Assembly (NCBI GenBank): GCA_964429695.1
Contig: CAYSCS010000039.1
Span: 1-15,642 of the forward strand
Source of the DNA: CAYSCS01 sp964429695
Lineage (GTDB): Bacteria; Acidobacteriota; Aminicenantia; Aminicenantales; Aminicenantaceae
Direction: 5' to 3'
DNA: 15,642 nt
This document shows positions 14,209-15,642 of this stretch, piece by piece. The notes beneath the pieces were generated by a model. It saw only the letters and a program-made list of their open reading frames with translations. It was not told the origin of the DNA and did no database searches. The stretch's first letter is position 1, and each line of letters opens with the position of its first letter. A program made the translations under genes and the position numbers.

Positions 14209-15435
14209 TCAGGATGCCAGTCTGATGAGGCATCTTAAGAGGAGGTTTGCCCCTTTTTCCAGGTCATTCCAGTCGATGTTTTCTTCCGGGGAGTGACTTA
14301 TCCCATCCACACAGGGTATGAAGATCATCCCTGCCTCGGTGATGCTGGAGATAATCTGAGCGTCATGACCTGCGCCGCTTGAAAGAATCAGATAAGGATA
14401 ATTTAATTTTTGGCACTCCTCTTCTAAGATTTTGAGGATATGAGAGGAGATGAGGATTGGCTCTGTCTTATCCACAAGAAAGGAGCTAAATTTAAGACCA
14501 CGGGTGAGGGCAATATTTTCAGCCATGGTGACAAGCTCCTTATCTATCTCGTTTAGGGTATCTGAGTTAGTGCTTCTTATATCAAGGGTGAAATCAACTC
14601 TTCCGGGAATGATGCTGAAATAGCCAGGAGAAACAATTACCCTTCCAATCGTTAGCATGCTTCCGTAATGTCTCGTGGCCACGTACTGTGTTCCCCTAAG
14701 AGCAAAATCAGCTAGTCCGAGAAATGCGTCATGACGAAGCTCAAGAGGGGTCGTTCCTGAATGAGCTTGCTCTCCTAAAAAGCTACAGAAGCGATAGTTT
14801 TTTCCAGCAATCGAATTTACAATGCCGATCGACTTGTTCTCACTTTCCAGGATGGGACCCTGTTCGATATGTATCTCAAGAAACGAGTCTAGCTCTGGTC
14901 TTTGCTTGTGAGCTTCCAGGATTGTTTCGATGGTGAAATCTGTGCCAGCGAGTATTTCAGAAAGGGGAGCTCCAAATTGAGTCACGCTTTTTTCCAGGAG
15001 TTCTCTCTTTAGATTTCCCACAAAGGCTCTGCTTCCTAGAAAGTCGCCGATGAGGTTTCCTTCTTCATCGGTAAAGGAGGCAACCTCAAGAGGTTTGCGA
15101 AGGCTTATCCCTTCCTCTTTTATCTTCCTCAAACATTCAAGCGCAGAGAGAACACCAATTGAGCCATCGAACTTTCCGCCGTTAATCACCGTGTCGAGAT
15201 GGGAACCTGCCATCACTGTTTTGCCTTCCCCTTCAAGACGACCAAATATGTTACCCGCGCCATCCTCTCTGAGTAAAAGTCCACAGTCTTTTATTTTTCG
15301 CTTAAACCATTCCCTGGCTTCGAGGTCAGCCTTACTGAACGAGGGACGAGTTATTCCCCCCTTGGGGTCTGCTCCTATTTTTGAAAGTTCTTCTATCTCT
15401 TCTTTCAATCTGGAAAAGTTTATTTTTAAATCCAT
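14209..15435 (-). CDS. M20-family amidohydrolase (allantoate / N-carbamoyl-L-amino acid hydrolase type)
   Basis: This cytosolic metal-dependent hydrolase has 408 residues, the usual length. It carries the M20 hydantoinase/carbamoylase pattern: H79 and D81 (AGSHLDTV), D90 (GGKFDGSIG), E124/E125 (FTDEEGN), H189 (LEIHIEQGP) and H381 (DGISHSPEE). The dimerisation-domain signature FLGEQAHSGTTP (219-230) and SSGAGHDAQ (352-360) are also present. Relatives hydrolyse N-carbamoyl amino acids, ureidoglycolate or allantoate, releasing ammonia and CO2; the sequence alone does not decide among them. No hydantoinase, allantoinase or purine-degradation gene is visible nearby, so the pathway is open. ATG 15435 is preceded by GAGGAG with 6 nt spacing. 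It is convergent with the release-factor-like gene. Confidence 0.92.
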   Translation of the reverse strand: MDLKINFSRLKEEIEELSKIGADPKGGITRPSFSKADLEAREWFKRKIKDCGLLLREDGAGNIFGRLEGEGKTVMAGSHLDTVINGGKFDGSIGVLSALECLRKIKEEGISLRKPLEVASFTDEEGNLIGDFLGSRAFVGNLKRELLEKSVTQFGAPLSEILAGTDFTIETILEAHKQRPELDSFLEIHIEQGPILESENKSIGIVNSIAGKNYRFCSFLGEQAHSGTTPLELRHDAFLGLADFALRGTQYVATRHYGSMLTIGRVIVSPGYFSIIPGRVDFTLDIRSTNSDTLNEIDKELVTMAENIALTRGLKFSSFLVDKTEPILISSHILKILEEECQKLNYPYLILSSGAGHDAQIISSITEAGMIFIPCVDGISHSPEENIDWNDLEKGANLLLRCLIRLAS

Positions 15436-15465
15436 AGAGGTCTCCTCATTTAAAAATTTGCCATT

Positions 15466-15494
15466 TCTTTATCAGAAAAAGAAGGTAAAGTCAA
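15466..15494 (-). promoter_or_regulatory. Candidate promoter of the M20 hydrolase gene
   Basis: On the minus strand TTGACT (15494-15489) is a good -35 box. The -10 is weaker: TAAAGA at 17 bp spacing, or GATAAA at 15 bp. A start about 25-30 bp before the ATG would leave room for the visible GAGGAG site. Confidence 0.35.
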
Positions 15495-15542
15495 AGATTT
15501 TAAGGCTCTTCCGTAAAAAGTGTGGTGATTTTTAGATAGAAA

Positions 15543-15597
15543 TGTGGTAGGAACTCCTTGAAAATAAAGGAAAAAAGAAAGGAGTTAACCTACCACA
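15543..15597. repeat. Near-perfect inverted repeat containing a Shine-Dalgarno-like arm
   Basis: The left arm TGTGGTAGGAACTCCTT (15543-15559) is complementary to the right arm at 15579-15597, which differs only by two extra bases. The arms are 19 bp apart. The right arm contains AAGGAG, so folding would pair it with CTCCTT of the left arm. No T-run follows, so it is not a usual terminator. It may be a mobile-element end or a translational control hairpin for the ORF starting at 15599. Confidence 0.6.
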
Positions 15598-15598
15598 A

Positions 15599-15642
15599 AT
15601 GACCCTTCAAAATTTTATGCTAATTTTTTTAGGCTTGCAAGG
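15599..15642 (+). CDS. Possible 5' end of a gene running off the window
   Basis: From ATG 15599 the frame is open to the window edge (MTLQNFMLIFLGLQ). AAGGAG lies 14 nt upstream, which is long for initiation, and sits in the right arm of the inverted repeat at 15543-15597. Fifteen codons are too few to identify a family or to be sure it is coding. Confidence 0.25.
   Translation, partial: MTLQNFMLIFLGLQ

Overview
This 15.6 kb window looks like bacterial chromosome with an AT-leaning base composition. It probably comes from a Gram-negative-type cell, because the first complete gene encodes an exported DUF5916 protein of the outer-membrane beta-barrel kind. The mix of a DUF5916 protein, an exported M28 peptidase, a pgsB-pgsC-pgsW set and an M20 carbamoylase-like hydrolase recalls uncultured Aminicenantes/Acidobacteriota-type genomes. 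That placement is an impression from gene content only. There is no rRNA, tRNA, CRISPR array or complete insertion sequence.

Left part (1-5749): a short open C-terminus at the edge, about 720 bp without a gene, the DUF5916 gene, and a roughly 400 bp gap. That gap carries several hairpins and ends in an intrinsic terminator, so it is a candidate structured RNA. A TATAAT promoter then leads to a large exported M28 zinc peptidase. Its C-terminal 270 or so residues read like an M19 dipeptidase that has lost its metal ligands.

Centre (5850-8649): pgsB, pgsC and pgsW, which together form a poly-gamma-glutamate (or related gamma-linked amino-acid polymer) synthesis module. PgsB is the ATP-dependent ligase, PgsC its membrane partner and PgsW a membrane-anchored accessory protein. 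No pgsA/capA is present in the window. The M28/M19-like gene lies directly upstream in the same direction and could act on the product. The pgsB start is odd: a perfect AGGAGG precedes an in-frame ATA that overlaps the stop of a 12-codon leader ORF.

Right-centre, minus strand (8700-12174): an unrecognised two-helix membrane protein, a DUF72 protein, and a compact three-gene operon of a PLDc_N small membrane protein, an ABC ATPase and an ABC-2 permease. This order resembles Bacillus yxlEFG. The operon ends in a strong terminator overlapping the permease stop codon. Two intergenic gaps here carry ATCAT-N-ATGAT palindromes.

Right part (12175-15642): a roughly 700 bp gap with a possible decayed IS110-like N-terminus, then a PTS EIIA domain fused to a C4 zinc ribbon and a GGQ-containing release-factor-like ribosome rescue protein, both on plus. 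These converge on a minus-strand M20 amidohydrolase of the allantoate/N-carbamoyl-amino-acid type. The right edge holds a near-perfect 17/19 bp inverted repeat in front of an ORF that runs off the window.
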